Assembly (NCBI RefSeq): GCF_018119405.1
Contig: NZ_JAGPWC010000033.1
Coordinates: 1-51,407 of the forward strand
Direction of reading: 5' to 3'
Source of the DNA: Massilia sp. ST3
GTDB taxonomy: Bacteria > Pseudomonadota > Gammaproteobacteria > Burkholderiales > Burkholderiaceae_D
Length of the DNA: 51,407 bases
The translations under genes were made by a program, and so were the position numbers. Numbering within the stretch: position 1 is the stretch's first letter; every line of letters begins with the position of its first letter. The notes under the pieces were generated by a model. It was given only the letters and a program-made list of their open reading frames with translations, was not told where the DNA came from and ran no database searches. This document shows positions 16,248 to 24,817 of the stretch, in pieces.

Positions 16248-16353
16248 CGTGGACGGCTCCGCCGTCCGCGCGGTGATCGTTACCGGCTCCGCTTTCGCGC
16301 CGGATCTTGCTGCCACCTATCACCGCGTCGGCGGCAAAGCCGCCAACCCTACC
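16245..16353 (-). repeat. Dispersed double-hairpin element, copy B
   Basis: Same family as copies A and C, with the core inverted: the segment ATCGTTACCGGCTCCG reads like the reverse complement of the copy C core. The ends are GTAGCGTGGACGG on the left and CCAACCCTACC on the right. The TAG stop of the regulator (16245-16247) and, on the other strand, the TAG stop of the convergent gene (16349-16351) both come from the element ends. Confidence 0.8.
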
Positions 16354-16681
16354 GGTCTGGATGCTCCGGCTGCGTCCGCACATGCGTCACCGCAAACCAC
16401 AGGTGTTCCCACCAGTGGTCGCGCGATTGCACCAGCACCAGGCAGTCCTTGTCGATGCCGCCCTTGAACAGCGGATCGGGGCACTTGTTGGTCATCAGCG
16501 CATAGCGCTGGTTCTCGGCATTGACGAGGGCAATGGCGAGCCAGATGGCGACGCCCGCGAAGAACGCCGCCAATGACCACGCCAGGTGGTTGAAACTGCT
16601 GGTCTCGAACAGCTCTTCCTCGCGGGGCCGCGACCCCTCGTACATCTTCAGGACTTCGCGTTCGACGTCGTCACTGCTCAT
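16349..16681 (-). CDS. Small single-pass membrane protein coupled to dsbA
   Basis: A 110-residue protein with one transmembrane helix (HLAWSLAAFFAGVAIWLAIALV, about residues 32-53), an acidic N-terminus, and a C-terminal part with two Cys (NKCPDPL, DKDCLVLV) that would face the periplasm if the N-terminus is cytoplasmic. Its start overlaps the dsbA stop by 4 nt, so co-translation is likely. The Cys pair next to dsbA suggests, but does not prove, a disulfide-bonded protein. The family is not recognised. Confidence 0.68.
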   Translation of the reverse strand: MSSDDVEREVLKMYEGSRPREEELFETSSFNHLAWSLAAFFAGVAIWLAIALVNAENQRYALMTNKCPDPLFKGGIDKDCLVLVQSRDHWWEHLWFAVTHVRTQPEHPDR

Positions 16682-17340
16682 TTCGTCTTGGCTGCCTTTG
16701 CAACGAGTGCGTCCATGACCTGGGTGGTGGCTTCCAGCGCCTGGTTCATGCCCTGGAGCTTGTTGGCCTCGCCCACGGTGGCCGGGGACAGCACGTATTT
16801 ACCATCGATCACGATCGTCGGGGTGCTGCTGACCTTGTAGCCCTGCGCGACCGTCGGCAGGCGGCGCAGCTTGGTCTGCACGCCGAACGAATTCCATGCT
16901 TCCATGAATTTCGCGCGGTCCAGGCCGTTCTTGGCGGCCCAGGCGATGATGTCGTCGTCCTTCATCAGGCGCTGGCGCTCGACGTGCACCGCGCGGAACA
17001 CCTTGTGATGATACTCCTCCAGCTTGCCCATGGCTTCCAGGGTCAGGAACAGGTGCGCTTCGGGATCGGCCGGGCCCTGGAACGGCAGGTGGATGCGGCG
17101 CATGACGATGTTGTCGCCCTGCTTCTTGATCCACTGGTTCAGGGTCGGTTCCATCGCGTTGCAGGCCGGGCAGTGGTAGGCGAAGAACTCGATCACCTCG
17201 ACCTTCTTGCCCGTCGCCTGGACCGGTTGCGGCACCGACAGCGTGGTGAACTCGGCACCGTTCTTCGGATCGGTCGGCGAAGCGTTGGCGAACCCGGCGA
17301 TCAGGCTGGCGGCAACGAGGGCAAAACGCAGAGAGCGCAT
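16678..17340 (-). CDS. dsbA: Thiol:disulfide interchange protein DsbA
   Basis: Periplasmic oxidant that introduces disulfide bonds into secreted proteins. The 220 residues start with a signal peptide (cleavage after GFANA, about residue 20). The thioredoxin fold has the active site Cys57-Pro-Ala-Cys60 in FFAYHCPACN, and the cis-Pro loop reads SSTPTIVI. ATG at 17340 is chosen because the signal peptide then begins directly; upstream codons encode unconserved sequence. A small membrane protein is translationally coupled downstream. Confidence 0.95.
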   Translation of the reverse strand: MRSLRFALVAASLIAGFANASPTDPKNGAEFTTLSVPQPVQATGKKVEVIEFFAYHCPACNAMEPTLNQWIKKQGDNIVMRRIHLPFQGPADPEAHLFLTLEAMGKLEEYHHKVFRAVHVERQRLMKDDDIIAWAAKNGLDRAKFMEAWNSFGVQTKLRRLPTVAQGYKVSSTPTIVIDGKYVLSPATVGEANKLQGMNQALEATTQVMDALVAKAAKTK

Positions 17341-17446
17341 AACTATCCTTCCACTAAAAGTGATTGAGCGAACGACCGCGAGATTACCACTTTTTTGGCG
17401 TTCCCAAGAGGGAAGGACCCCATCTTTTTGCATTTGCTTACCTCTT

Positions 17447-17470
17447 TAACGCTTCCTTAAGGAAGCGTTA
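17447..17470. terminator. Perfect 24-bp palindrome over the btuF stop codon
   Basis: TAACGCTTCC and GGAAGCGTTA surround TTAA, making a perfect palindrome that includes the btuF TAA stop (17457-17459). It can fold at the 3' end of the btuB-btuF transcript. No T-run follows on the minus strand, so it may act as a 3'-end stabiliser rather than a classic terminator. Confidence 0.5.
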
Positions 17471-18353
17471 CCGGGAATTCCTGGCGGCGCTTGCGCGCCG
17501 TGTCGAGCTGCTCGCACAGCCGGGCCGCGCCCAGGGCGGTGCGCGGTCCCGGACGGCTCAGCAGGTCGCCGTCGACCGTGAACAGGTTGTCGCGCTTCAC
17601 CGCCGTCATGCCCCGGTAGGGCTGCCACAGCGCCAGGCCGGGGTTGGCCGGGTCGTAGCGCTTGCCGGCCAGGATGGCCTCGGGGTCGCGCTCGACCACC
17701 GCCTCGATACCCACTTGCGGCGCCACCACCTTGAGCGCGCCGAAGATGTTGCGGCCGCCGCACAGGCGGATGATGTCGCTCGCGATCTGGGCGTCGTTGA
17801 GGGTGTACAGGGGCCGGTCCCAGACCTGGTAGAACACGGAGACGGGCGAACGCTTGCCGTAGCGCGCACCCAGGGCCGCGATCCGGGCCCGGTAGTCCTT
17901 CGCCGCGGCCTGCGCCGCCGGCGCCGTGCCGAGCAGCACGCCCAGGCGCTCGATCCCGGTCGCCACCTGTTCCAGGCGCACCGGTTCGCTGTGGAAGACC
18001 GGCACGCCCAGGCTCTCGACCTGGGCGATCTGGCGCGCGGTGTTCCCACTGTGCCAGACCACGATCAGGTCGGGCTTGAGCGCCAGCACCCGCTCCATGT
18101 CGATCTGGCTGTTGCTGCCGATGAGCGGCAGGCTGCGCGCCGCTTCCGGGTAGTCGCTGTAGTTCATCGCGCCCACCACCCTGCTCCCGCCGCCGGCCGC
18201 GAACAGCAGCTCGGTGGCGTGGGGCGCCATCGAGATCACGCGCTGGGCCGGCTGCGCCAGGCTCAGCTTGCGGCCGGCGTCGTCGGTCACGCTCACCGCC
18301 GCGTGCGCGGCGCCGAGGCTGCAGGCCAGGAGGGCAAGGAGGGGGCGCTTCAT
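17457..18353 (-). CDS. btuF: Cobalamin-binding periplasmic protein BtuF
   Basis: Periplasmic vitamin B12-binding component, 298 residues, with a signal peptide (MKRPLLALLACSLGAAHA). The helical-backbone type III binding fold is visible: RVISMAPHATELLFAAGGG near the N-terminus, ALKPDLIVVWHSGN at the middle, and SVFYQVWDRPLYTLNDAQI plus ALWQPYRGM in the second lobe. It starts 3 bp after the btuB stop, and the riboswitch at 20438 controls both. No btuC or btuD permease genes are in the window, so the ABC partner must lie elsewhere. Confidence 0.9.
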   Translation of the reverse strand: MKRPLLALLACSLGAAHAAVSVTDDAGRKLSLAQPAQRVISMAPHATELLFAAGGGSRVVGAMNYSDYPEAARSLPLIGSNSQIDMERVLALKPDLIVVWHSGNTARQIAQVESLGVPVFHSEPVRLEQVATGIERLGVLLGTAPAAQAAAKDYRARIAALGARYGKRSPVSVFYQVWDRPLYTLNDAQIASDIIRLCGGRNIFGALKVVAPQVGIEAVVERDPEAILAGKRYDPANPGLALWQPYRGMTAVKRDNLFTVDGDLLSRPGPRTALGAARLCEQLDTARKRRQEFPVTLP

Positions 18354-18356
18354 GGC

Positions 18357-20351
18357 TCAGAACGCGTAGCGCAGCGACAGCTTCAGCTGGCGGCCGTCGC
18401 TCGGGTAGATGCCTGAGCGGCAGCCGAAGGCGTTGCTGTAGTAGTCGCGGTCGAACAGGTTCAGGCCGCTGACCGCGGCTTCCCAGGCGCCCAGGCGGTA
18501 GGCGTAGCGGGCGTCCACCGTCGTGTACGACGGGATGCGCGCATTGCAGTCGTTGCGGAAGTCGCTGCCGAAGCGCTGCTTGTCGACCCACTGGACGCCG
18601 ATGTCGGCGCTGTGGGCGCCGCCGGGCGCCCAGGCCAGGCGCGCCGTGACCACGTTCTTCGGCACCAGCACCATCTCGCGGCCCGCGTTCGGGCCGGCAG
18701 TGAACTCTGCGTCCACGCGCTGCCATTGGCCGGTAAAGCGCCAATCCTTGCCCAGCGCGGCCTCGCCCTCCACTTCCAGGCCCTGGCGGCGGGTCGGGTC
18801 GAGGTTGGTGTTGGCGCCCCAGCCGATGGTCGGGTCGTAGAAGATCTCGTTGCGCAGGCGGTGGCGGAACAGGCGCGCCGTCAACTGGCGCTCCTTGCCG
18901 CCGGCCGTGACGCCCAGCTCCAGGTCGCGCGAGGTCTGCGGCTGCAGCACCTCGAGGCTGGAGCGCAGGCTGTTCTCGTCGGCGTTCGGGATGCGGTAGC
19001 TGCGGCCGGCCTTGGCGAACAGCGTCACGGCCGGCATCACGTCGATGCTGCCTTCCAGCGACCAGGCGTTCAGCGACTGCGAACGGCTTTCATCCATGAA
19101 GGCCAGCGGATCCAGGTAGTCCTTCTCGAACTTCTCATGACGCACACCCGCGGCCAGGCGCGCATTGTGCGGCGCGGACCAGCGCAGTTCGTCGCGCAGG
19201 TAGACCGCCCTGGAATCCTGGCGCGCGTCGCCAGCCGAGAACGCGGAGCGCACTTCCCGCTCCCAGCGGATCAGGTCGACGCCGGCCACCAGTTCGTTGC
19301 GCTGGCCGCCGAGCAGCGCGCTATGGCGCAGGCGCGGCGAAAACTGCGTTTGTTCGGTGTCGTAGGTCGAGCGCGAGTAGGCGCCGCCGAAGAAGTAATT
19401 GGCTTCCAGCTCGCGCTTGCGGTGCGACAGCTCGGCCGCCAGGTCGAAGGCGCCCACGCGCTGCTCGGCGAAGGCGTTGACGCGGTCGGTATCGAGAGCG
19501 CCGAAGTCGAGCGGCGTGAAGCTTGCGCGCGGATCGAGGGCGTACTGGGCTTCGGTGAGCGAACCGGGGAAGCGCGAGTCCGAGCGCGCGCGCTCGACGC
19601 GCACGCCGGCGCGGCTGCCCGGCGCCCAGGCGTATTGCAGGCCGGCGCTGGCCGTGCTCTGGTCGAAGGCGCTGTTGGCGCGGTAGCCGTCGGTGCTGCG
19701 GTCGGCGACGGCGGCGTCGAAGGACCAGGGACCGGCGCCATGGCGGATCGTGGCGCGCAGGTCGCGGTGGCCGAAGCGGCCGGCCTCGGCGAACACGGAG
19801 CCGTGCGTGCCGTCCTGGCCTGCGCGGCGGGTGACGATGTGGATCACGCCGCCAGTGGCGCCGTCGCCGTACAGCACGCTGCTGCCGCCGCGCGTGATCT
19901 CGATGCGCTCGACGCTGTCGACCGGGATGCTCGACAGGACGGTGTTGGCCAGCTCGTTCTCGTTCAGGCGCACGCCGTCGACCATCACCACCAGGTTCTG
20001 GGCGCTGTTGGAGCCGAAGCCGCGCAGGTCGAGCGCGAAATCGGGCGAGGCGTCCAGGCTCTGGCGGCCGTACACGCCGCCGACCTTGCGGATCGCTTCG
20101 TTGACGTCGGTGGCGCCGGCGCGGCGGATCTCGTCCGCGGTGATGACGGTGGCGCCGATCGGGGCCAGGCCCGTCTCGACGGGGAAGCGGGCGCCGGTGA
20201 CGACGATGGAAGGAAGCGCAGGGTCTTGGACCTGAGCCTGGGCTAGCGCCTGGGCGCAGACGGCGGACAAGGACAGGGCGCAGGCCAGGGCGAGCGGCTT
20301 GAAGGCCGGCGCGCTGCGCGGTGCGGCAGCGAAATTCGCAGCAAAATTCAT
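18357..20351 (-). CDS. btuB: TonB-dependent cobalamin receptor BtuB
   Basis: Outer-membrane receptor, 664 residues, for vitamin B12 uptake. It has a signal peptide (to about QALAQA), a TonB box-like SIVVTGARF, and a plug domain with RRAGATDVNEAIRKVGGVYG, NLVVMVDGVRLNE and VERIEITRGGSSVLYGDGAT. A 22-strand barrel ends with LKLSLRYAF, the terminal Phe signal. BtuB, rather than another receptor, is indicated by the upstream cobalamin riboswitch and the btuF partner. Confidence 0.93.
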   Translation of the reverse strand: MNFAANFAAAPRSAPAFKPLALACALSLSAVCAQALAQAQVQDPALPSIVVTGARFPVETGLAPIGATVITADEIRRAGATDVNEAIRKVGGVYGRQSLDASPDFALDLRGFGSNSAQNLVVMVDGVRLNENELANTVLSSIPVDSVERIEITRGGSSVLYGDGATGGVIHIVTRRAGQDGTHGSVFAEAGRFGHRDLRATIRHGAGPWSFDAAVADRSTDGYRANSAFDQSTASAGLQYAWAPGSRAGVRVERARSDSRFPGSLTEAQYALDPRASFTPLDFGALDTDRVNAFAEQRVGAFDLAAELSHRKRELEANYFFGGAYSRSTYDTEQTQFSPRLRHSALLGGQRNELVAGVDLIRWEREVRSAFSAGDARQDSRAVYLRDELRWSAPHNARLAAGVRHEKFEKDYLDPLAFMDESRSQSLNAWSLEGSIDVMPAVTLFAKAGRSYRIPNADENSLRSSLEVLQPQTSRDLELGVTAGGKERQLTARLFRHRLRNEIFYDPTIGWGANTNLDPTRRQGLEVEGEAALGKDWRFTGQWQRVDAEFTAGPNAGREMVLVPKNVVTARLAWAPGGAHSADIGVQWVDKQRFGSDFRNDCNARIPSYTTVDARYAYRLGAWEAAVSGLNLFDRDYYSNAFGCRSGIYPSDGRQLKLSLRYAF

Positions 20352-20437
20352 GTTGGATGCATTCTCGAAAAAGCCACCGGCCTGCGTCCCCGCACGCCGG
20401 AGTCAACGGAAGCCGCGTGCGAACGCGCTTCCACCTG

Positions 20438-20642
20438 TCTGGCCGGTATCCGGGCTTGCAAGACGGACCGCCTCACCTTCCTATGCGTGAACACAGTGGT
20501 ATTCGAGGGGGCCTATCGCCGTCGAGGCGATGCTTGTTGACCGTTGCGGGGGCAGCACACCTGGGCGGCATCGCGTGGCGAGGCCGCGTCGTGTTTCCCG
20601 TTTAACTGCGCACGCAGATTGCGCGCGCGGGCACCAGAACGG
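20438..20642 (-). ncRNA. Cobalamin riboswitch
   Basis: Read on the minus strand, the conserved elements come in order: GGTGCCCGCGCG near the 5' end, AGTTAAACGGGAAACAC, GTGTGCTGCCCCCGCAACGGT in outline (near 20560-20540), GGAAGGTGAGGCGG, and the B12 box GCAAGCCCGGATACCGGCC (20459-20441). These are the AdoCbl riboswitch blocks. It ends about 90 nt before the btuB start and is expected to repress btuB-btuF when cobalamin is plentiful. Confidence 0.95.
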
Positions 20643-20730
20643 GCCGCATTATAACCCTGCCAAGGCTGGAGCGCTCCTGGCGGTGATTTTCACCGTTCAG
20701 GCGCCGTTTCGACCCGTCCGTCGGAAAAGC

Positions 20731-20760
20731 TTGGCGCTGCGACAAGCTTGTCGATATAGT
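20731..20760 (+). promoter_or_regulatory. Putative promoter of the M1 peptidase with palindrome in the spacer
   Basis: TTGGCG (20731-20736) and TATAGT (20755-20760) are separated by 18 bp. The spacer contains the perfect palindrome CGACAAGCTTGTCG (20740-20753), a likely operator overlapping the promoter. The peptidase start is 43 bp downstream of the -10. Confidence 0.5.
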
Positions 20761-20802
20761 CACAACACAACAACACACATCCTTTCACGACAAGGAGTCC
20801 TG

Positions 20803-23022
20803 ATGGAATCTCGTTTCCGCCGCTATCCCGTGCGCATGGCCGCCATCAGCGGCCTGGCCGGGCTGGCCGTCTGCGCCGCCGGCCTGGCCCTGGCCCTGGC
20901 GGCCAAGTCCGGCGCACCCGCCGCGGTGCCGCCCTCGCTCGACGGCATCGCCCTCGCCGCCCCCAATGCGGCCTTCGTCACCACGCCCAGCGCGCCCGAT
21001 GCCTGGGGCGGCATCCGCACCGGCGACCACGCCACCCTGTCCGACCGCGTGGTCGACTACCGCATCGAAGCCACCCTCGACCCGGTCAAGCACCTGGTGA
21101 CCGGCAAGCAGCAGCTCACCTGGCGCAACCGCAGCGCGGTCCCGGTGCGCAGCGTCTACGTCCACCTCTACATGAACGCCTTCGAGGGCTCGGGCAGCAC
21201 CTTCTTTACCGAGCAGCGCCTGAGCGGCGAAGGCTTCCGCACCGGGGTCGACACGGAGGACGGCGAATGGGGCCACATCGCCCTGCGCGGCGTGCGCCAG
21301 GGCGAGGCCAGCGTGCCCTGGCACTTCGTCCAGCCCGACAACGGCCCAAGCACCGACCACACCGTGGTGCGCATGGACCTGCCGCAGGCCGTGGCGCCGG
21401 GCGCCTCGACCACCCTCGACATCGGCTTCGCCACCCAGCTGCCGCGCGTGATCGCGCGCACCGGCTATTTCGGCAGCTTCCACCTGGTGGCGCAATGGTT
21501 CCCCAAGATCGCCGTGCTCGAACTGCCGGGCGAACGCGGGGCCACGGCGCCGCGCTGGAACGCCCATGAATTCCACCAGAATTCCGAGTTCTACGCCGAC
21601 TTCGGCAGCTTCGACGTCACCCTCACCGTGCCCAAGGACTACACCGTGGGCGCCACCGGCGAGCTGCAGGGCGCGCCCGTCGAGAAGAACGGCATGGTCA
21701 CGCGCCGCTACGTCCAGGCCGACGTCCACGACTTCGCCTGGATGGCCGACAACAGGAGCGCCAAGCCCCTGGTCGAGACCTGGACCGGTCCGGGCAGCCC
21801 GACGGTCGCGGTGCAGGTGATCTACCCGCCCGAGTACGCCGCCAGCGCCGGCCCGGCGATGAAGGCGGCCAAGGATTCGCTGGCCTATTTCTCGCGCACA
21901 CTCGGCCCCTACCCGTATAAAACCCTGACGGTGGTGATCCCGCCCTACAACGCGGAAGAAGCGGGCGGCATGGAATATCCGACCTTCATCACCGCCATGG
22001 GTTTCGACAAGGTGGCGCCCAAGTCGCTCGAGGAATTCTCGCTCGACATGGTCACCATCCACGAGTTCGGCCACGGCTACTTCTATGGCATCCTGGCCTC
22101 GAACGAGTTCGAGGAGCCCTTCCTCGACGAAGGCCTGAACGAATACTGGGACAGCCGCATGATGCGCGAGCGCGGCCAGCAGGTGCACCCGGCGCCCGGC
22201 TTCCTGAAGCGGATCGGCATCGATCCCGCCTTCGACGTGTTCGACGGCGTGCGCGCCGGCGCCCCGCGCGAGAATCCGGCCGACGCGCCGGGACAGAACG
22301 CCTGGCACCGCCTGCAGGGCATCGGCCCGGTCTACACCCGCAGCGCCCTCGTGATGCGCGACCTGGAAGAACGCATCGGCCACGAAGCGATGGAACGCGG
22401 CTTCAAGGAATACTACCGGCGCTGGAAATTCCGCCATCCGGGCATCGCCGACCTGCGCGAAGCCCTGGCCGACGGCAGCGGACAGCGCGCGGCGGTGGAG
22501 CAGGTCTTTGCCCAGCAGGTCTATGCGACGGGCAAGGTCGACGACCGCGTGGCGGAGCTGAGCAGCGAGGAAGAGCTGCCGCTGCCCGGCACCCGCCTGG
22601 CCGGCGGCAAGCACGTCGAAGATACCCGGGACGCGGTCGACAAGCGCGTCGAGGCGATCCGCGAGCAATGGGACAAGGCCCATCCGGACGCAGCGAAGGG
22701 CACGGGTCCCTTCCCCTACCGGACCAAGGTCACGGTGCGCCGCTACGGCGCGCATGTGCCCCAGACCCTCCTGGTGAAGTTCGCCGACGGCAGCAGCGAG
22801 ACGGTGCAGTGGGAGAGCGGCGAGCAGTGGCGCACCTATACCTGGGTGCGCCCGGCCAAGGCCGTGTCGGCCCAGCTCGACCCGCTCCGCAGCCACTACC
22901 TCGACGCGAACAAGCTCGACGACAGCCGCACCATCGAGGCCGACCGCAGCGCCTCGAGCCGCTGGAGCGCCGAATTCGCCGCCCTCGTCCAACTCGTCCT
23001 TTCCTTCATCGCTACCGTATGA
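20803..23022 (+). CDS. M1-family zinc metallopeptidase (membrane-anchored aminopeptidase-like)
   Basis: A 739-residue protein. An N-terminal hydrophobic segment (about residues 12-35) is a membrane anchor or signal. The gluzincin catalytic site is complete: His420-Glu-Phe-Gly-His424, with the third zinc ligand Glu443 exactly 18 residues on in FLDEGLNEYW. The substrate-binding exopeptidase motif appears as AGGMEYPTF. ATG at 20803 follows AAGGAG. The stop overlaps the start of the membrane protein at 23019. Substrate unknown. Confidence 0.9.
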   Translation: MESRFRRYPVRMAAISGLAGLAVCAAGLALALAAKSGAPAAVPPSLDGIALAAPNAAFVTTPSAPDAWGGIRTGDHATLSDRVVDYRIEATLDPVKHLVTGKQQLTWRNRSAVPVRSVYVHLYMNAFEGSGSTFFTEQRLSGEGFRTGVDTEDGEWGHIALRGVRQGEASVPWHFVQPDNGPSTDHTVVRMDLPQAVAPGASTTLDIGFATQLPRVIARTGYFGSFHLVAQWFPKIAVLELPGERGATAPRWNAHEFHQNSEFYADFGSFDVTLTVPKDYTVGATGELQGAPVEKNGMVTRRYVQADVHDFAWMADNRSAKPLVETWTGPGSPTVAVQVIYPPEYAASAGPAMKAAKDSLAYFSRTLGPYPYKTLTVVIPPYNAEEAGGMEYPTFITAMGFDKVAPKSLEEFSLDMVTIHEFGHGYFYGILASNEFEEPFLDEGLNEYWDSRMMRERGQQVHPAPGFLKRIGIDPAFDVFDGVRAGAPRENPADAPGQNAWHRLQGIGPVYTRSALVMRDLEERIGHEAMERGFKEYYRRWKFRHPGIADLREALADGSGQRAAVEQVFAQQVYATGKVDDRVAELSSEEELPLPGTRLAGGKHVEDTRDAVDKRVEAIREQWDKAHPDAAKGTGPFPYRTKVTVRRYGAHVPQTLLVKFADGSSETVQWESGEQWRTYTWVRPAKAVSAQLDPLRSHYLDANKLDDSRTIEADRSASSRWSAEFAALVQLVLSFIATV

Positions 23023-23954
23023 CGACCATGACCGCACTCCTCGACCAGCAGGCGGCCACGCCGTCGACCCTGCCACGCGGCACCGCAGGCCGCCTGCCGG
23101 CGCCGCTGCGCGCCACCCGCCCGGCCCTGCAGTGGCGCCTCATCCTGCTGTGGGTGGGCGCCCTGCTGCTGCCGGCCCTGGCGGCCGCGCTGCCGTTCTG
23201 GAACATGCTGGGCGCCGCGCTCGACCGCTCGGTCCAGGCCGCGGCGCTGGCCCAGCGGCTCGACCTGGCCGCCATCACCGACCTGATCGCCCAGCACTAC
23301 CGCTACGGCGCCGCCGTCACCAGCGGCGGCATCGTGGCCCTGGTCCTGACCCTGCTGCTGTCGCCGCTGCTCACCGGCGCCGCGATCACGGCGGCGCGCG
23401 CGCCCCAGACGCCCGGCTTCGCGGCCCTGGTGGCCGGCGGGGTCCACGAATACGGCCGCCTGGCGCGCATGCTGCTGTGGGCAGCACTGCCGCTCGGCCT
23501 GGTGGGCGTGGCGGCGGGCGCCGGTTTCGACCTGGCCGGCGATCAGGCCAAGGCCGCCATCGTGCCCGGCGACGCCAGCCTGCCCCTGACCATCGCCCAG
23601 CTCGTGGTGGCCCTGCTGTTCCTGGGCGTGCACGCCACACTCGACCTGGGACGCGCGGTGCTGGCGCTGGACCGTCGCCGGACCTCGGCGGTGCGCGCCT
23701 GGTTCGCGGGACTGCGCGTGCTGGCGCGCCGCCCGTTCGCGGTGGCCGGCACCTACCTGGGGTTGACGGCGCTGGGCCTGGCCCTGGCGGCCCTGCTGGC
23801 GGTGGCGCGCATCAACACGCCGCCGCTGGGCGTGGTGGGCTTCGTCGGCGCCCTGCTGCTCACCCAGCTGGCGGTGGCGGCCCTGGCCTGGATGCGCTGC
23901 GCGCGCCTGTTCGGCCTGATGGAAGTGGCGCGGGGAGCCTCCAGCAAGGTCTAG
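23019..23954 (+). CDS. Integral membrane protein of unknown function
   Basis: A 311-residue protein with about six transmembrane helices, starting with LILLWVGALLLPALAAALPF and ending with helices around residues 245-265 and 275-295. Very rich in Ala and Leu. The start overlaps the M1 peptidase stop (ATGA at 23019-23022; a second ATG lies at 23028). Coupling suggests the two act together at the inner membrane. No family signature is recognised. Confidence 0.75.
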   Translation: MTTMTALLDQQAATPSTLPRGTAGRLPAPLRATRPALQWRLILLWVGALLLPALAAALPFWNMLGAALDRSVQAAALAQRLDLAAITDLIAQHYRYGAAVTSGGIVALVLTLLLSPLLTGAAITAARAPQTPGFAALVAGGVHEYGRLARMLLWAALPLGLVGVAAGAGFDLAGDQAKAAIVPGDASLPLTIAQLVVALLFLGVHATLDLGRAVLALDRRRTSAVRAWFAGLRVLARRPFAVAGTYLGLTALGLALAALLAVARINTPPLGVVGFVGALLLTQLAVAALAWMRCARLFGLMEVARGASSKV

Positions 23955-23966
23955 GGCGATCGGCTA

Positions 23967-24004
23967 CCATGGACGCTCGCAGTCTTTTCGAGGAGCGTCC
24001 ATGG
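23967..24004 (+). promoter_or_regulatory. Hairpin sequestering the dioxygenase ribosome binding site and start codon
   Basis: CCATGGACGCTC (23967-23978) and GAGCGTCCATGG (23993-24004) are perfect 12-bp inverted arms around a 14-base loop. The right arm contains part of the AGGAG ribosome binding site and the ATG at 24001, so in mRNA the initiation region would be paired. Confidence 0.6.
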
Positions 24005-24807
24005 CCACCCTTCCCACCTATTTCGTCTCGCACGGCGGCGGCCCCTGGCCCTGGATGAAGGAGCAGACAGGAACCGCCTACGACCGCCTGGCCGCCTCGC
24101 TGCAGGCCATGCGCCGGGAGAACGGCGACGCCGTGCGCGCGGTACTGGTCGTGACCAGCCACTGGGAAGCGCCGCGCTTCCTGTTCTCGTCCGGCGCGGC
24201 GCCGGGCATGATCTACGACTACGGCGGCTTCCCTCCCCATACCTACCAGATCCGCTATCCGGCGCCGGGCGAACCCGCGCTGGCCGGCCAGGCCGCGCGC
24301 CTGCTGGCGGCGGCCGGCATCGACGCCGAACTCGATCCCGAGCGCGGCTTCGACCACGGCACCTTTTCGATGCTGTATCCGGCCTACCCCGAAGCCGGCA
24401 TGCCGGTGGTGCAGATGTCGCTGCGGCGCGACCTCGATCCGGCCGCCCACATCGCGGCCGGGCGCGCGCTCAGGCCCTTGCGCGACGCGGGGGTCCTGAT
24501 CGTCGGCAGCGGATTGTCCTTCCATAACCTGCGCCAGTTCGGCCCGGCCGGCAAGGCCGCTTCGCATGCCTTCGACGCCTGGCTCCAGCACACCCTGCTG
24601 GCGCTGGCGCCGGCCGAACGCGAGGCGGCGCTGCTGCGCTGGAGCGAGGCGCCCCAGGCGCGCGCCGCGCATCCGCGCGAGGAACACCTGATTCCGCTGA
24701 TGGTGGCGCTGGGGGCGGCCGAGGAAGAAGCCGCCGCCTGCGTGTATCACGAGGACGACTTCTTCGGCAGCCTGGCGGTGTCGAGTTTCCGCTTCGGCGC
24801 CAGCTAG
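24001..24807 (+). CDS. DODA-type extradiol dioxygenase family protein
   Basis: A 268-residue enzyme of the class III (LigB-like) extradiol ring-opening dioxygenases, the group that includes bacterial YgiD and plant DOPA 4,5-dioxygenase. Expected metal-site His residues are visible: His11 in FVSHGGGP, His in VVTSHWEAP, His in GFDHGTFSML and His in AAHPREEHLIPL. The physiological phenolic substrate is unknown. Translation may be controlled by the hairpin at 23967-24004. Confidence 0.9.
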   Translation: MATLPTYFVSHGGGPWPWMKEQTGTAYDRLAASLQAMRRENGDAVRAVLVVTSHWEAPRFLFSSGAAPGMIYDYGGFPPHTYQIRYPAPGEPALAGQAARLLAAAGIDAELDPERGFDHGTFSMLYPAYPEAGMPVVQMSLRRDLDPAAHIAAGRALRPLRDAGVLIVGSGLSFHNLRQFGPAGKAASHAFDAWLQHTLLALAPAEREAALLRWSEAPQARAAHPREEHLIPLMVALGAAEEEAAACVYHEDDFFGSLAVSSFRFGAS

Positions 24808-24817
24808 CCGGCGCAGC

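Noticed and set aside
18612..20246. Long plus-strand open frame opposite btuB
   Set aside because: It is the antisense shadow of btuB: composition is Ala/Arg/Gly/His-rich with no motif, while btuB has a signal peptide, plug and barrel signatures.
20785..23076. Long minus-strand open frame opposite the M1 peptidase
   Set aside because: High-GC shadow frame; the plus strand carries the intact HExxH-18-E zinc site.
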